Source: an uncultured Lachnospiraceae bacterium (GTDB taxonomy: Bacteria; Bacillota; Clostridia; Lachnospirales; Lachnospiraceae). Taken from it: a DNA stretch of 64,000 bases. Shown piece by piece: positions 8,258-16,488 of this stretch. The notes under the pieces were generated by a model. The model searched no databases, was not told where the DNA came from, and worked only from the letters and a program-made list of their open reading frames with translations. The stretch's first letter is position 1. Every line of letters starts with the position of its first letter. Where the stretch lies: assembly GCA_910578825.1 (NCBI GenBank), contig CAJTSB010000013.1:16143-80142 (forward strand), given 5' to 3'. Made by a program: the position numbers and the translations under genes.

Positions 8258-9106
8258 TTAAATAGCGACCGAAATATTCTCAATCTGCGGTCCAGTCACA
8301 TAATTGTCAAGTCTTACATCTTCCCTGGTAAACGCATAGAAATCTTTTACCTCGGGATTGAGCCAGAAGTCCGGCGCGGGATAGGTCTCTCGCGCAATCA
8401 GATCTTCCACAAGCGGAATATGTCTGTCATAAATGTGAGCGTCTGCAATCACATGTACCAGCTCGCCCACCTGCATATCGCAAACCTGCGCCAACATATG
8501 CATCAGAACCGCATACTGGCACACATTCCAGTTGTTCGCCGTTAATATATCCTGCGAACGCTGGTTTAAGACTGCATTCAGCGTCAACCGCTCCTGCCCT
8601 TTCTGCTGCGTCACATTGAATGTCATGCTGTAGGCGCAGGGATAGAGGTTCATTTCGCTCAAATCCTGATGGACATACAGATTCGTCATAATCCGGCGGC
8701 TGAACGGATTGTTCTTAAGATCGTAGATCACCCGGTCAACCTGATCCATCATCCCCTCAGGATACTGATGTTTCACGCCCATCTGATAACCGTACGCCTT
8801 GCCGATAGATCCCGTCTCATCCGCCCACTCATCCCAGATATGGCTGTTCAAATCGTGAATGTTATTGGACTTCTTCTGCCAGATCCATAATATCTCGTCC
8901 GTACAGCTTTTGATTGCCGTCCTGCGCAGGGTAATTGCCGGAAACTCCTCTGCAAGATTGTAACGGTTTACAACGCCAAACTTCTTGATCGTATAGGCGC
9001 TGCTGCCGTCCTCCCAGTGCGGACGCACCTTCTCACCCTCCGTACTGACGCCGTTCTCCAGGATATCGCGGCACATATTTATGAAAATTTTGTCTGCTAA
9101 ACTCAT
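8258..9106 (-). CDS. thyA: Thymidylate synthase
   Basis: A 282-residue ThyA that methylates dUMP to dTMP with methylenetetrahydrofolate. Recognisable parts are the phosphate-binding NPFSRRIM, the active-site cysteine in NLYPCAYSMTFNV (replacing the more common PPCH), the RSQDILTANNWNVCQYA segment and the dUMP-binding DAHIYDRHI. The NNWN variant belongs to a divergent branch found in clostridia. The start at 9106 has AAGGAGACAGT. It is first gene of a thyA-folA unit and divergent from the small membrane protein at 9282. Confidence 0.95.
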   Translation of the reverse strand: MSLADKIFINMCRDILENGVSTEGEKVRPHWEDGSSAYTIKKFGVVNRYNLAEEFPAITLRRTAIKSCTDEILWIWQKKSNNIHDLNSHIWDEWADETGSIGKAYGYQMGVKHQYPEGMMDQVDRVIYDLKNNPFSRRIMTNLYVHQDLSEMNLYPCAYSMTFNVTQQKGQERLTLNAVLNQRSQDILTANNWNVCQYAVLMHMLAQVCDMQVGELVHVIADAHIYDRHIPLVEDLIARETYPAPDFWLNPEVKDFYAFTREDVRLDNYVTGPQIENISVAI

Positions 9107-9281
9107 ACTGTCTCCTTTTCATCTGAAAGTATCGCATCTTACGCTATTATATAACACAAGTCTTCCCACCACAATCAAAATATTTTATCAAAAAAATTGA
9201 AATTCTCAAAAAAGTTCAAGACTTTTTCACAAAAAAGGTGTATACTTGTACCAGAAAAATTTTTAACCAAGGAGATTTACC

Positions 9282-9539
9282 ATGAGTCAAGCAAAAGTAG
9301 ACCGTTATAAAGAAGAAAAAGCAAACCGCAAGAAAACCATGAAAAAAGCCAAAATCATGCATACCTTTTATTCGCTCTGCGGCGCTGCAATATGTATCGT
9401 AGTGTTAGGCTGGATTGGCTATTCTGCCTATGGATATTTCCATTCGGAAGAAACGAAAACCACCGCACGCACGGAAGTAAATGTGGATGCACTGAATGAC
9501 TATCTGGGCACTCTGCAGACGGAAGACAGCGCTCAATAA
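9282..9539 (+). CDS. Small single-pass membrane protein (85 aa)
   Basis: Starts at an ATG behind AAGGAGATTTACC. The first 30 residues are highly basic (KVDRYKEEKANRKKTMKK), followed by one transmembrane helix (about residues 31-52) and a short extracellular tail with AxTEVNVDAL. I do not recognise a function. A TATACT box at 9241-9246 may be its -10, but no good -35 lies at the right distance. A strong terminator follows 13 bases after the stop, so it is a one-gene transcript. Confidence 0.65.
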   Translation: MSQAKVDRYKEEKANRKKTMKKAKIMHTFYSLCGAAICIVVLGWIGYSAYGYFHSEETKTTARTEVNVDALNDYLGTLQTEDSAQ

Positions 9540-9552
9540 CGTCATATCAGGT

Positions 9553-9616
9553 AAAAAGGTTGCTGCATAAGGGAGGAACTAATTCATATATTTCCCGCTT
9601 ATGCAGCAACCTTTTT
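9553..9616. terminator. Strong bidirectional terminator
   Basis: AAAAGGTTGCTGCATAAG (9553-9570) and CTTATGCAGCAACCTTTT (9598-9615) are perfect 18-base complementary arms around a 27-base loop. There are A and T runs at the two edges. It serves the plus-strand small gene and the minus-strand carB. Confidence 0.9.
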
Positions 9617-9671
9617 CTGTTATATAATATTGTATCCTGCCATCCACTACATTGGCACAATCAGCATTTTC

Positions 9672-12600
9672 TTATGCCATATCCTTAATCTGCGCATGAA
9701 GCTCCTGCAAAGAATGAACCTCTTCATTTGCCGCTCTCTGTACCTGCAAAATTCCCTCGGCAGTCGCCCGTGCGGCAGCAATCGTCGTCATATACGGAAT
9801 CTTCGCCTTAATCGCCGCTTTGCGCAGATAACTGTCATCATGCTTGCTGCCTTCCCCTACCGGAGAATTTATTATCAAATCTATATCACCGTTCGTTATC
9901 AAATCCAACAGATTCGGCCTTCCCTCGTAAAGTTTCTTCACAAGCTCGGCGTCAATGCCCGCCTCCTTCAATGATTCACAGGTATTTCCCGTAGCAAGAA
10001 TCTTAAATCCTGCCTCCTTAAAGACTTTTCCCGCTTCTACCGCCTCTGCTTTATCCTTGCGGTTTACACTGATCAAAACCTTACCGCTAAGAGGCAGCCT
10101 GGTCTGCGTCGCCTCCTGCGCTTTGAAAAACGCCTCGCCCACCGTTGTCGATAATCCCAACACCTCGCCGGTAGAACGCATTTCCGGTCCGAGAACCGGG
10201 TCAACTTCCTGGAACATGTTAAAGGGGAATACCGCCTCCTTCACGCCATAATACGGAATATTCTGTTCCTTCAGCCCCGGTACCGGAGACGGGTTTCCGG
10301 TAATATCGGAAGTAATAATGTCCGTTGCCAGCGGAACCATGCGGATATTACATACTTTTGACACCAGAGGCACCGTACGGGACGCCCTTGGATTGGCTTC
10401 CAATACATACACCTTTCCATCCTCAATCGCATATTGCATGTTCATCAGCCCGCGCACATGCATTTCTTCTGCAATCTTTCTGGTATACTCTTTGATTGTC
10501 GCCACATTCTCCTCCGAAATATGTTTCGAAGGAATGATACACGCTGAATCGCCGGAATGAACGCCTGCAAGCTCAATGTGCTCCATGACAGCGGGCACAA
10601 ACGCATGCGTGCCGTCACTGATTGCATCTGCCTCACACTCAAGCGCGTGATTCAGAAAACGGTCTATCAGAATCGGTCTGTCCGGCGTCACGCCCACAGC
10701 CGCTTTCATATAATCGACAAGGCTCTCATCATGATACACAACCTCCATGCCACGTCCGCCCAGAACATAAGAGGGACGCACCATCACAGGATAACCGATA
10801 TCACGCGCTATCTCAAGCGCTTCTTCTACGGTTGTCGCCATTCCGGATTCAGGCATGGGAATCTCCAGCTTATCCATCATCGCGCGGAACAAATCTCTGT
10901 CTTCTGCCAAATCTATTACCGCCGGAGCCGTACCAAGAATGCGTACGCCATTCTTCTCCAGATCCGCCGCCAGATTGAGAGGCGTCTGACCTCCAAACTG
11001 TGCAATCACGCCTACTGGCTGTTCCTTCTTATAAATGCTCAGTACGTCTTCCAACGTCAGCGGTTCAAAATAAAGCTTATCGGACGTATCATAATCTGTA
11101 GATACCGTCTCCGGATTACAGTTGACAATAATCGTCTCAAATCCCATCTTCTTCAACGCTAACGACGCATGTACGCAGCAATAATCAAACTCAATTCCCT
11201 GACCGATGCGGTTGGGACCTCCACCCAGAATCATAATCTTGGGCTTATCCGAGCTTACAGGGTTTTTGTCCGGCGCGTTGTAGGTGGAATAATAATAGGC
11301 ACTGTCTTTGGTGCCGCTCACATGCACGCCCTCCCAGGCCTCCTCCACGCCCAGTTTGATCCGCTGTTCCCGAATCTCCTGCTCTGAAACATCTAACAAA
11401 ATACTCAGATATTTATCGGAAAATCCATCCTTTTTCGCTTTTATAAGCAGTTCATCCTCTGGAAGTCCACCTTTATATGCCAGAAGTTCCTGCTCCTCCT
11501 CAACCAGCTCTTTCATCTGCTCGATAAACCATACCTTCACACGGGTAATCTCGTATAGCTCTTCTACCGTGGCGCCTTTCTTCAAGGCCTCATACATAGC
11601 GAAATGCCGCTCGCTCGATGGCGTTAACAGCATCTGTAAAAGCTGTTCTTTGGTCTTGCCTTCCAGTTTTTCCACCTGTCCCAGACCATATCGCCCGGTC
11701 TCAAGCGAGCGAATCGCTTTCTGGAATGCCTCTTTGTAATTCTTGCCGATGCTCATGACCTCGCCTACCGCGCGCATCTGCGTACCCAGCTTGTCCTCTA
11801 CGCCTTTAAACTTCTCAAACGCCCAGCGGGCAAATTTAATCACCACATAATCCCCATCCGGCACATATTTATCCAAGGTACCATACTTTCCGCAGGGAAT
11901 ATCTTTGAGCGTCAATCCGGAAGCCAGCATAGCGCTGACCAGAGCAATCGGAAAACCGGTCGCCTTGGATGCAAGCGCAGAAGAGCGCGAAGTTCTCGGA
12001 TTAATTTCGATTACGATAATACGGTCGCTGACCGGATCATGCGCAAACTGTACGTTGGTTCCGCCAATCACCTGTACAGACTCTACAATACGGTACGCCT
12101 GCTCCTGCAGCCTCTTTTGCAATTCCTCAGAAATCGTAAGCATCGGTGCGGCACAGAAAGAATCACCAGTGTGTACGCCCAGTGGGTCTATATTTTCAAT
12201 GAAACATACGGTAATCATATTGCCTTCGCTGTCACGCACTACCTCAAGCTCCAGCTCTTCCCAGCCTAAGATAGACTCTTCCACAAGAACCTGTCCCACC
12301 AAACTTGCCTGCAAACCTCTTGCACAGACAGTACGCAGCTCGTCCTTATTATACACCAGTCCGCCGCCGGCGCCGCCCATCGTATAGGCAGGACGCAGTA
12401 CCACGGGATAGCTCAGTCTGTCGGCAATCTCAAGCGCCTCATCTACTGTATATGCCACCTCGCTGCGTGCCATCTCAATCCCCAGCGCATTCATTGCTTT
12501 CTTGAACTCAATCCTATCCTCGCCACGCTCAATGGCATCCACCTGCACGCCAATTACCTTCACCTGATATTTGTCCAATATCCCTGCGCTCGCCAGCTCT

Positions 12601-12899
12601 GCACAGAGATTGAGTCCCGACTGCCCGCCCAGATTCGGCAGCAACGCATCCGGACGCTCCTTGGCAATAATCTGTTCCAGACGCTCCTTGTTCAACGGCT
12701 CAATATAAGTGACGTCCGCCATTTCCGGATCCGTCATAATCGTTGCCGGATTGGAATTCACCAGTACAATCTCATATCCCAGATTTTTCAAAGCCTTACA
12801 GGCCTGCGTCCCGGAATAATCAAACTCACAGGCCTGACCAATGATAATAGGACCCGAGCCTATAATCAACACTTTATGAATATCTGTTCTTTGTGGCAT
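9672..12899 (-). CDS. carB: Carbamoyl phosphate synthase large subunit
   Basis: A 1075-residue synthetase making carbamoyl phosphate from bicarbonate, ammonia and two ATP for pyrimidines and arginine. Two homologous ATP-grasp halves are visible: KVLIIGSGPIIIGQACEFDYSG opens the first, and KIMILGGGPNRIGQGIEFDYCC near residue 555 opens the second. The C-terminal regulatory (MGS-like) domain contains FKILATGNTCESLKEAGI and LDLITNGDIDLIINSP. The length is standard. The small subunit gene carA is not next to it, which is unusual. The start has AAGGAGGTTACAAA. A 330-base leader or spacer with hairpins lies upstream. Confidence 0.97.
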   Translation of the reverse strand: MPQRTDIHKVLIIGSGPIIIGQACEFDYSGTQACKALKNLGYEIVLVNSNPATIMTDPEMADVTYIEPLNKERLEQIIAKERPDALLPNLGGQSGLNLCAELASAGILDKYQVKVIGVQVDAIERGEDRIEFKKAMNALGIEMARSEVAYTVDEALEIADRLSYPVVLRPAYTMGGAGGGLVYNKDELRTVCARGLQASLVGQVLVEESILGWEELELEVVRDSEGNMITVCFIENIDPLGVHTGDSFCAAPMLTISEELQKRLQEQAYRIVESVQVIGGTNVQFAHDPVSDRIIVIEINPRTSRSSALASKATGFPIALVSAMLASGLTLKDIPCGKYGTLDKYVPDGDYVVIKFARWAFEKFKGVEDKLGTQMRAVGEVMSIGKNYKEAFQKAIRSLETGRYGLGQVEKLEGKTKEQLLQMLLTPSSERHFAMYEALKKGATVEELYEITRVKVWFIEQMKELVEEEQELLAYKGGLPEDELLIKAKKDGFSDKYLSILLDVSEQEIREQRIKLGVEEAWEGVHVSGTKDSAYYYSTYNAPDKNPVSSDKPKIMILGGGPNRIGQGIEFDYCCVHASLALKKMGFETIIVNCNPETVSTDYDTSDKLYFEPLTLEDVLSIYKKEQPVGVIAQFGGQTPLNLAADLEKNGVRILGTAPAVIDLAEDRDLFRAMMDKLEIPMPESGMATTVEEALEIARDIGYPVMVRPSYVLGGRGMEVVYHDESLVDYMKAAVGVTPDRPILIDRFLNHALECEADAISDGTHAFVPAVMEHIELAGVHSGDSACIIPSKHISEENVATIKEYTRKIAEEMHVRGLMNMQYAIEDGKVYVLEANPRASRTVPLVSKVCNIRMVPLATDIITSDITGNPSPVPGLKEQNIPYYGVKEAVFPFNMFQEVDPVLGPEMRSTGEVLGLSTTVGEAFFKAQEATQTRLPLSGKVLISVNRKDKAEAVEAGKVFKEAGFKILATGNTCESLKEAGIDAELVKKLYEGRPNLLDLITNGDIDLIINSPVGEGSKHDDSYLRKAAIKAKIPYMTTIAAARATAEGILQVQRAANEEVHSLQELHAQIKDMA

Positions 12900-13228
12900 T
12901 TTGTAACCTCCTTAGTTATATCAATGTTTTATTGTTATATATCAGCAATTTTCTCTTTTGCTTTTTGATATTCACAGATAAAGTTTCATACTATTTCCTC
13001 TCTTTCCTGTCAGGCAGAGAGGCATATTCCTCCCTGCAATTTTTAATTGTAAGCAAGGAGTTTATTCCAGCAGAGAATCCTCTGCTCAGATACGGACTTC
13101 CACTAAGTCCATTAAGAGAATTGAGAAAACTTAGATTTGTTCTTTGCTCAGGTACATTCTAACACTTTTTATTTTTGAATACAAGAAATATTTCCAGATT
13201 CTCTCTCTTCATTTTATACCATATTAAA
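12900..13228 (-). repeat. Gene-free stretch upstream of carB with two hairpins
   Basis: I see no credible gene here. On the minus strand, GGACTT-AGTGG-AAGTCC (around 13106-13122) and AGCAGAG-GATT-CTCTGCT (around 13071-13088) form two neighbouring hairpins. A near-duplicate, GTACCTGAGCAAAG / GTATCTGAGCAGAG, flanks the first. The rest, next to carB, is A/T-rich. The block may be a dispersed intergenic repeat or a structured leader of carB. It does not match any riboswitch consensus I can recall. Confidence 0.4.
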
Positions 13229-13259
13229 AAATAAATGCCGGGCTTTCCCCGACATTTAT
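13229..13259 (-). terminator. Terminator after the solute symporter gene
   Basis: Minus-strand ATAAATGtCGGG-GAAAG-CCCGgCATTTAT is followed by TTTTTT. The stem has twelve base pairs, one of them a T-G pair. Confidence 0.85.
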
Positions 13260-13299
13260 CAAATATATATAATGTATTTCTTTTTCACCAACATCCCTG

Positions 13300-14847
13300 T
13301 TACTGTTTTCTCTTCGGCAACGCTACCTTCTTTTCCACCATAACCTCTTCTTCCAGACAGGTAAAAATTCCATCCACATCCTTCTGCGGCATCTTAGGCG
13401 TAATCAAACTGACAACCGGTACGACAACCAATCCGGCAATCATGGCGATTGCGCCAGCGTTAATCGGAGACGCGATGTAAGAGAAAAACATATTGGACAC
13501 GGTAATGCCGATGCCACAGATAAAGCTTGCCCAGACGGCAGCTCTGGTAACGCCCTTCCAGTACAGACCGTATAAAAACGGCGCCAGGAATGCCCCTGCC
13601 AGCGCGCCCCAGGAAATCCCCATCAGCTGCGCAATAAACTGTGCAATGGATTTCGGCGGGAACAATGCCAATACCACAGAACATACAATAAAGAATACCA
13701 ACAAGATCCTCATGTATAAAATCTGTTTTTTCTCACTCATATTTTTCACAATGTTATCCTTCAGAAAGTCCAGCGTCAGTGTGGAACTTGAAGTCAGCAC
13801 CAAGGAAGAAAGCGTGGACATGGATGCCGATAATACCAGCACTACCACGATTCCCACAAGGATATCCGGCAACGTGGACAACATGGAGGGAATAATCGCG
13901 TCAAAAATCACGCTCCCATCTTCCTTGTGAATCGCCGCCGTGTCAAACAAACGTCCAAAACCGCCAAGGAAATAACATCCACCGGAGACTACGATTGCAA
14001 AAACCGTAGAAATAATCGTCCCGGACTGGACAGATTTCTCATCCTTGATTGCATAAAACTTATGTATCATCTGCGGCAATCCCCAGGTTCCCAGAGAAGT
14101 CAGAATAATAACACCCAAAAGGTTCAGTGGATCCGGTCCGAAGAAAGAGGCAAACGCTCCTTTCTGTCCCATGGTCACCACTACGTCGCTCTCCATCTCA
14201 GCCAGGGAGCGAACAGCATTCAGAAATCCTCCCTGTCCGTTTAAAACGGCCGCAATAACAGCCACTATTCCGCCCAGCATAATAATTCCCTGAATAAAAT
14301 CATTGATTGCCGTCGCCATATAGCCGCCCAGCATTACATATGCGCAGGTCAGAAGCGCCATTACGATGACACAGACCTCGTAAGGAATATCAAACGCCAT
14401 CCCAAACAAGCGGGACAATCCATTATACACAGACGCTGTATAGGGAATCAGGAAAACAAAAGCAATGGCAGAAGCTGCAATCCGCAGCGACTTGCTGTTA
14501 TACCGTTTTCCAAAATAATCCGGCATTGTCGTTGCCGACAGGTGATTACTCATAATTCTGGTACGCCTGCCCAGAACCACCCATGCCAGCAAAGACCCGA
14601 TCACCGCATTGCCAATGCCAATCCAGGTAGAGGCAAGACCATATTTGTATCCAAACTGTCCGGCATATCCGACAAACACAACCGCTGAAAAATAAGACGT
14701 TCCATAGGCAAATGCCGTCAGCCAGGGTCCAACGCTTCTTCCCCCCAGCACAAAATCATCCACATTCGTCGCATGTCTTCGGGAATACAATCCCACTCCA
14801 ATCATCACGGCAAAAAACAAGACTAAAAAAATAATTTTTACTAACAC
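13300..14847 (-). CDS. Sodium:solute symporter family transporter
   Basis: A 515-residue SSS-family transporter with about 13 hydrophobic segments. The motifs are DFVLGGRSVGPWLTAFAYG near residue 31 (substrate and Na+ site region) and GGYMATAINDFIQGIIML near residue 175, as in PutP/PanF-like carriers. The start is a GTG at 14847 behind GGAGGAGAAAC. The start overlaps the end of the amidohydrolase gene by 7 bases, so the two are translationally coupled. The pair may import and then hydrolyse the same compound. The substrate cannot be read from the sequence. Confidence 0.88.
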   Translation of the reverse strand: MLVKIIFLVLFFAVMIGVGLYSRRHATNVDDFVLGGRSVGPWLTAFAYGTSYFSAVVFVGYAGQFGYKYGLASTWIGIGNAVIGSLLAWVVLGRRTRIMSNHLSATTMPDYFGKRYNSKSLRIAASAIAFVFLIPYTASVYNGLSRLFGMAFDIPYEVCVIVMALLTCAYVMLGGYMATAINDFIQGIIMLGGIVAVIAAVLNGQGGFLNAVRSLAEMESDVVVTMGQKGAFASFFGPDPLNLLGVIILTSLGTWGLPQMIHKFYAIKDEKSVQSGTIISTVFAIVVSGGCYFLGGFGRLFDTAAIHKEDGSVIFDAIIPSMLSTLPDILVGIVVVLVLSASMSTLSSLVLTSSSTLTLDFLKDNIVKNMSEKKQILYMRILLVFFIVCSVVLALFPPKSIAQFIAQLMGISWGALAGAFLAPFLYGLYWKGVTRAAVWASFICGIGITVSNMFFSYIASPINAGAIAMIAGLVVVPVVSLITPKMPQKDVDGIFTCLEEEVMVEKKVALPKRKQ

Positions 14848-15686
14848 GTTTCTCCTCCTTGTCCGACAGACGTCAAAAAAGCCTGCGCTATCAGCTTTTT
14901 GGCGTTCTGCCCCAGTATTTTTTGTAATTCTTTTTTATCCATGGCAAGACCCCTTAAAAATGCCAGGGTTTCCTTCTGCCCGCTCCACGGGCTGTCCGTA
15001 GCAAACAAAATTTTGTCCGCGCCATGCTTTTTCAATATGTTAAGAAAAGTTTCGTCTTCGATTTGCCCGGCGGTAAACGCAGTGTCCAGATAGACGTCCC
15101 TCCCTGCCAGAATCTTATCAACTTCCTCCCACATATTAAAACTGCCGTAGTGTGCCAGTACCAGATTTTCTGGTGCAACTTCATCCAGAACTCTGCAAAT
15201 CCGTTTCGGCGTACAGCGCACATCGTCCGGAAATCCCACATCGACCCCGGCATGGACGACGCTGACAAGCCCAAGCTCAGAAGCGTAATCTAAAATACGC
15301 ATATATTTGATATCATCGAAACGGGTATCCTGATAATCAGGATGAAGTTTAATGCCCAAAAGCCCCAGCCGCTTAATTGTACGGAGTTCCTTTTTATAAT
15401 CCGCAGAATCAGGATGGATGCCTCCGAACGACCACAGACGTTTCTGCCTGTTTCGATATTTCTCGTTTAATTTTGCCGCAAACTCATTAATCGTGTGAAA
15501 CTGCTCCGGTCTCGTGACTACCGGCAGAACAACTGACACGTCCACGCCAGCTGCCTCCATCGACTTAACAAGCCCTTCTTTTGTTCCATCTCCAAATGCT
15601 TTGATATGCGCCTTTTGTTCCAGATACGCTATCGTTTTCGCCGCAATTTTCTCAGGAAAAATATGCGTATGAAAATCTATCACCAT
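14841..15686 (-). CDS. Amidohydrolase-family metal-dependent hydrolase
   Basis: A 281-residue TIM-barrel hydrolase or decarboxylase of the amidohydrolase-2 (ACMSD-like) group. Metal ligands are expected in DFHTHIFPE (residues 4-8), the SVVHAGVD histidine and the late aspartate in FATDSPW. GIKLHPDYQ carries another conserved histidine. The ATG at 15686 follows GAGGTGTGTAAG; an upstream extension of 11 codons has no ribosome site. It is translationally coupled to the downstream symporter. The reaction is not defined by sequence alone. Confidence 0.85.
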   Translation of the reverse strand: MVIDFHTHIFPEKIAAKTIAYLEQKAHIKAFGDGTKEGLVKSMEAAGVDVSVVLPVVTRPEQFHTINEFAAKLNEKYRNRQKRLWSFGGIHPDSADYKKELRTIKRLGLLGIKLHPDYQDTRFDDIKYMRILDYASELGLVSVVHAGVDVGFPDDVRCTPKRICRVLDEVAPENLVLAHYGSFNMWEEVDKILAGRDVYLDTAFTAGQIEDETFLNILKKHGADKILFATDSPWSGQKETLAFLRGLAMDKKELQKILGQNAKKLIAQAFLTSVGQGGETC

Positions 15687-15787
15687 CTTACACACCTCAG
15701 TTATGTATTGCATTAACACTTTGCAGTAATAAAGTCATTGCCGGATATAAAACAGCGGAATATACAGACTCCGCTGTTAAAAGAAAA

Positions 15788-15860
15788 AGCGATAGACGGG
15801 GCTCGAACCCGCGGTCTCGACCTTGGCAAGGTCGCGCGTTACCAACTACGCCACTATCGC
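15788..15860 (-). tRNA. tRNA-Gly (anticodon GCC)
   Basis: The minus strand folds as a 73-base cloverleaf. The acceptor arms are GCGATAG/CTATCGC with discriminator T. The anticodon stem-loop is CGACC-TTGCCAA-GGTCG, giving anticodon GCC. The T arm is GCGGG-TTCGAGC-CCCGT. CCA is not encoded. It is a single tRNA gene, not part of a cluster. Confidence 0.95.
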
Positions 15861-15889
15861 ATATAATGTATTCGCTGAACACAAATAGA

Positions 15890-15918
15890 ATTATACTACA
15901 AGATAATTTCCATGTCAA
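15890..15918 (-). promoter_or_regulatory. Consensus promoter of tRNA-Gly
   Basis: On the minus strand TTGACA (15918-15913) and TATAAT (15895-15890) are exact consensus boxes with a 17-base spacer, about 30 bases before the tRNA 5' end. Confidence 0.9.
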
Positions 15919-15990
15919 GAAAAAATTCTCTCTCATATTCTCTTCTTCCATCTCATATAGTAAACTAAATAGAAATTGAGGAGGAGTCCT

Positions 15991-16431
15991 GTGAGTTCAA
16001 AAACAAAAATTGTAGTTCTGCACCTGAAAGAACTGGTTTATACGGCAATCTTCGCTACACTGGGAATTCTTCTGATTATACTGCTGATCTTTATGTTCCT
16101 GCCCGATAGCAAAGAAAAAGACACGAAAGAAACAGTCTCCTATACGGCGGGGGTATATACTTCCTCGATACAGCTCAATGACAATGCCATTGATGTTGAA
16201 GTTGTGGTAGATGATAGTCACATTAACTCTATCAGCCTGGTAAATCTGGATGAGACTACCGCTGCTATGTATCCGCTCATGCAGCCGGCATTGGATAAGT
16301 TGAGCCAACAGATCTATGAAAAGCAGTCAGTAGAAGGCATCTCCTATGAAAATGATAACCAGTACACCTCCATGGTGCTGCTAAAAGCCATTGAATCAGC
16401 ATTGGATAAAGCAGTCGGAGAAGAAAAATAA
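15991..16431 (+). CDS. Membrane-anchored FMN-binding-domain-like protein
   Basis: A 146-residue protein starting at GTG 15991 (GAGGAGGAGTCCT upstream). It has one N-terminal membrane helix (about residues 19-42) and then an outside domain. The pattern GVYTSSIQLND..IDVEVVVDDSHINSISLV, followed by NQYTSMVLLKAIESALDKA, resembles the FMN_bind fold. There the usual SGAT[ST]TS motif receives covalent FMN; here it reads NDNQYTS, so flavin attachment is doubtful. It could be a degenerate scaffold protein. It is divergent from the tRNA and stands alone. Confidence 0.55.
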   Translation: MSSKTKIVVLHLKELVYTAIFATLGILLIILLIFMFLPDSKEKDTKETVSYTAGVYTSSIQLNDNAIDVEVVVDDSHINSISLVNLDETTAAMYPLMQPALDKLSQQIYEKQSVEGISYENDNQYTSMVLLKAIESALDKAVGEEK

Positions 16432-16446
16432 CACCTTACATACCAG

Positions 16447-16473
16447 GGGCAGCACCCTTATGGAATGCTGCCC
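16447..16473 (-). terminator. Possible terminator of the repeat-rich secreted protein
   Basis: GGGCAGCA and TGCTGCCC form a perfect 8-bp stem with an 11-base loop, 16 bases past the stop of the minus-strand gene. The following T content is modest. Confidence 0.5.
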
Positions 16474-16488
16474 TGCGTACTGGTTCTA

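Noticed and set aside
12893..13162. Plus-strand frame of 89 codons upstream of carB
   Set aside because: No ribosome site, overlaps the carB start region, and the sequence is explained by hairpins.
15697..15951. Open frame across the tRNA-Gly gene
   Set aside because: It covers a clear cloverleaf and its promoter, and has no ribosome site.
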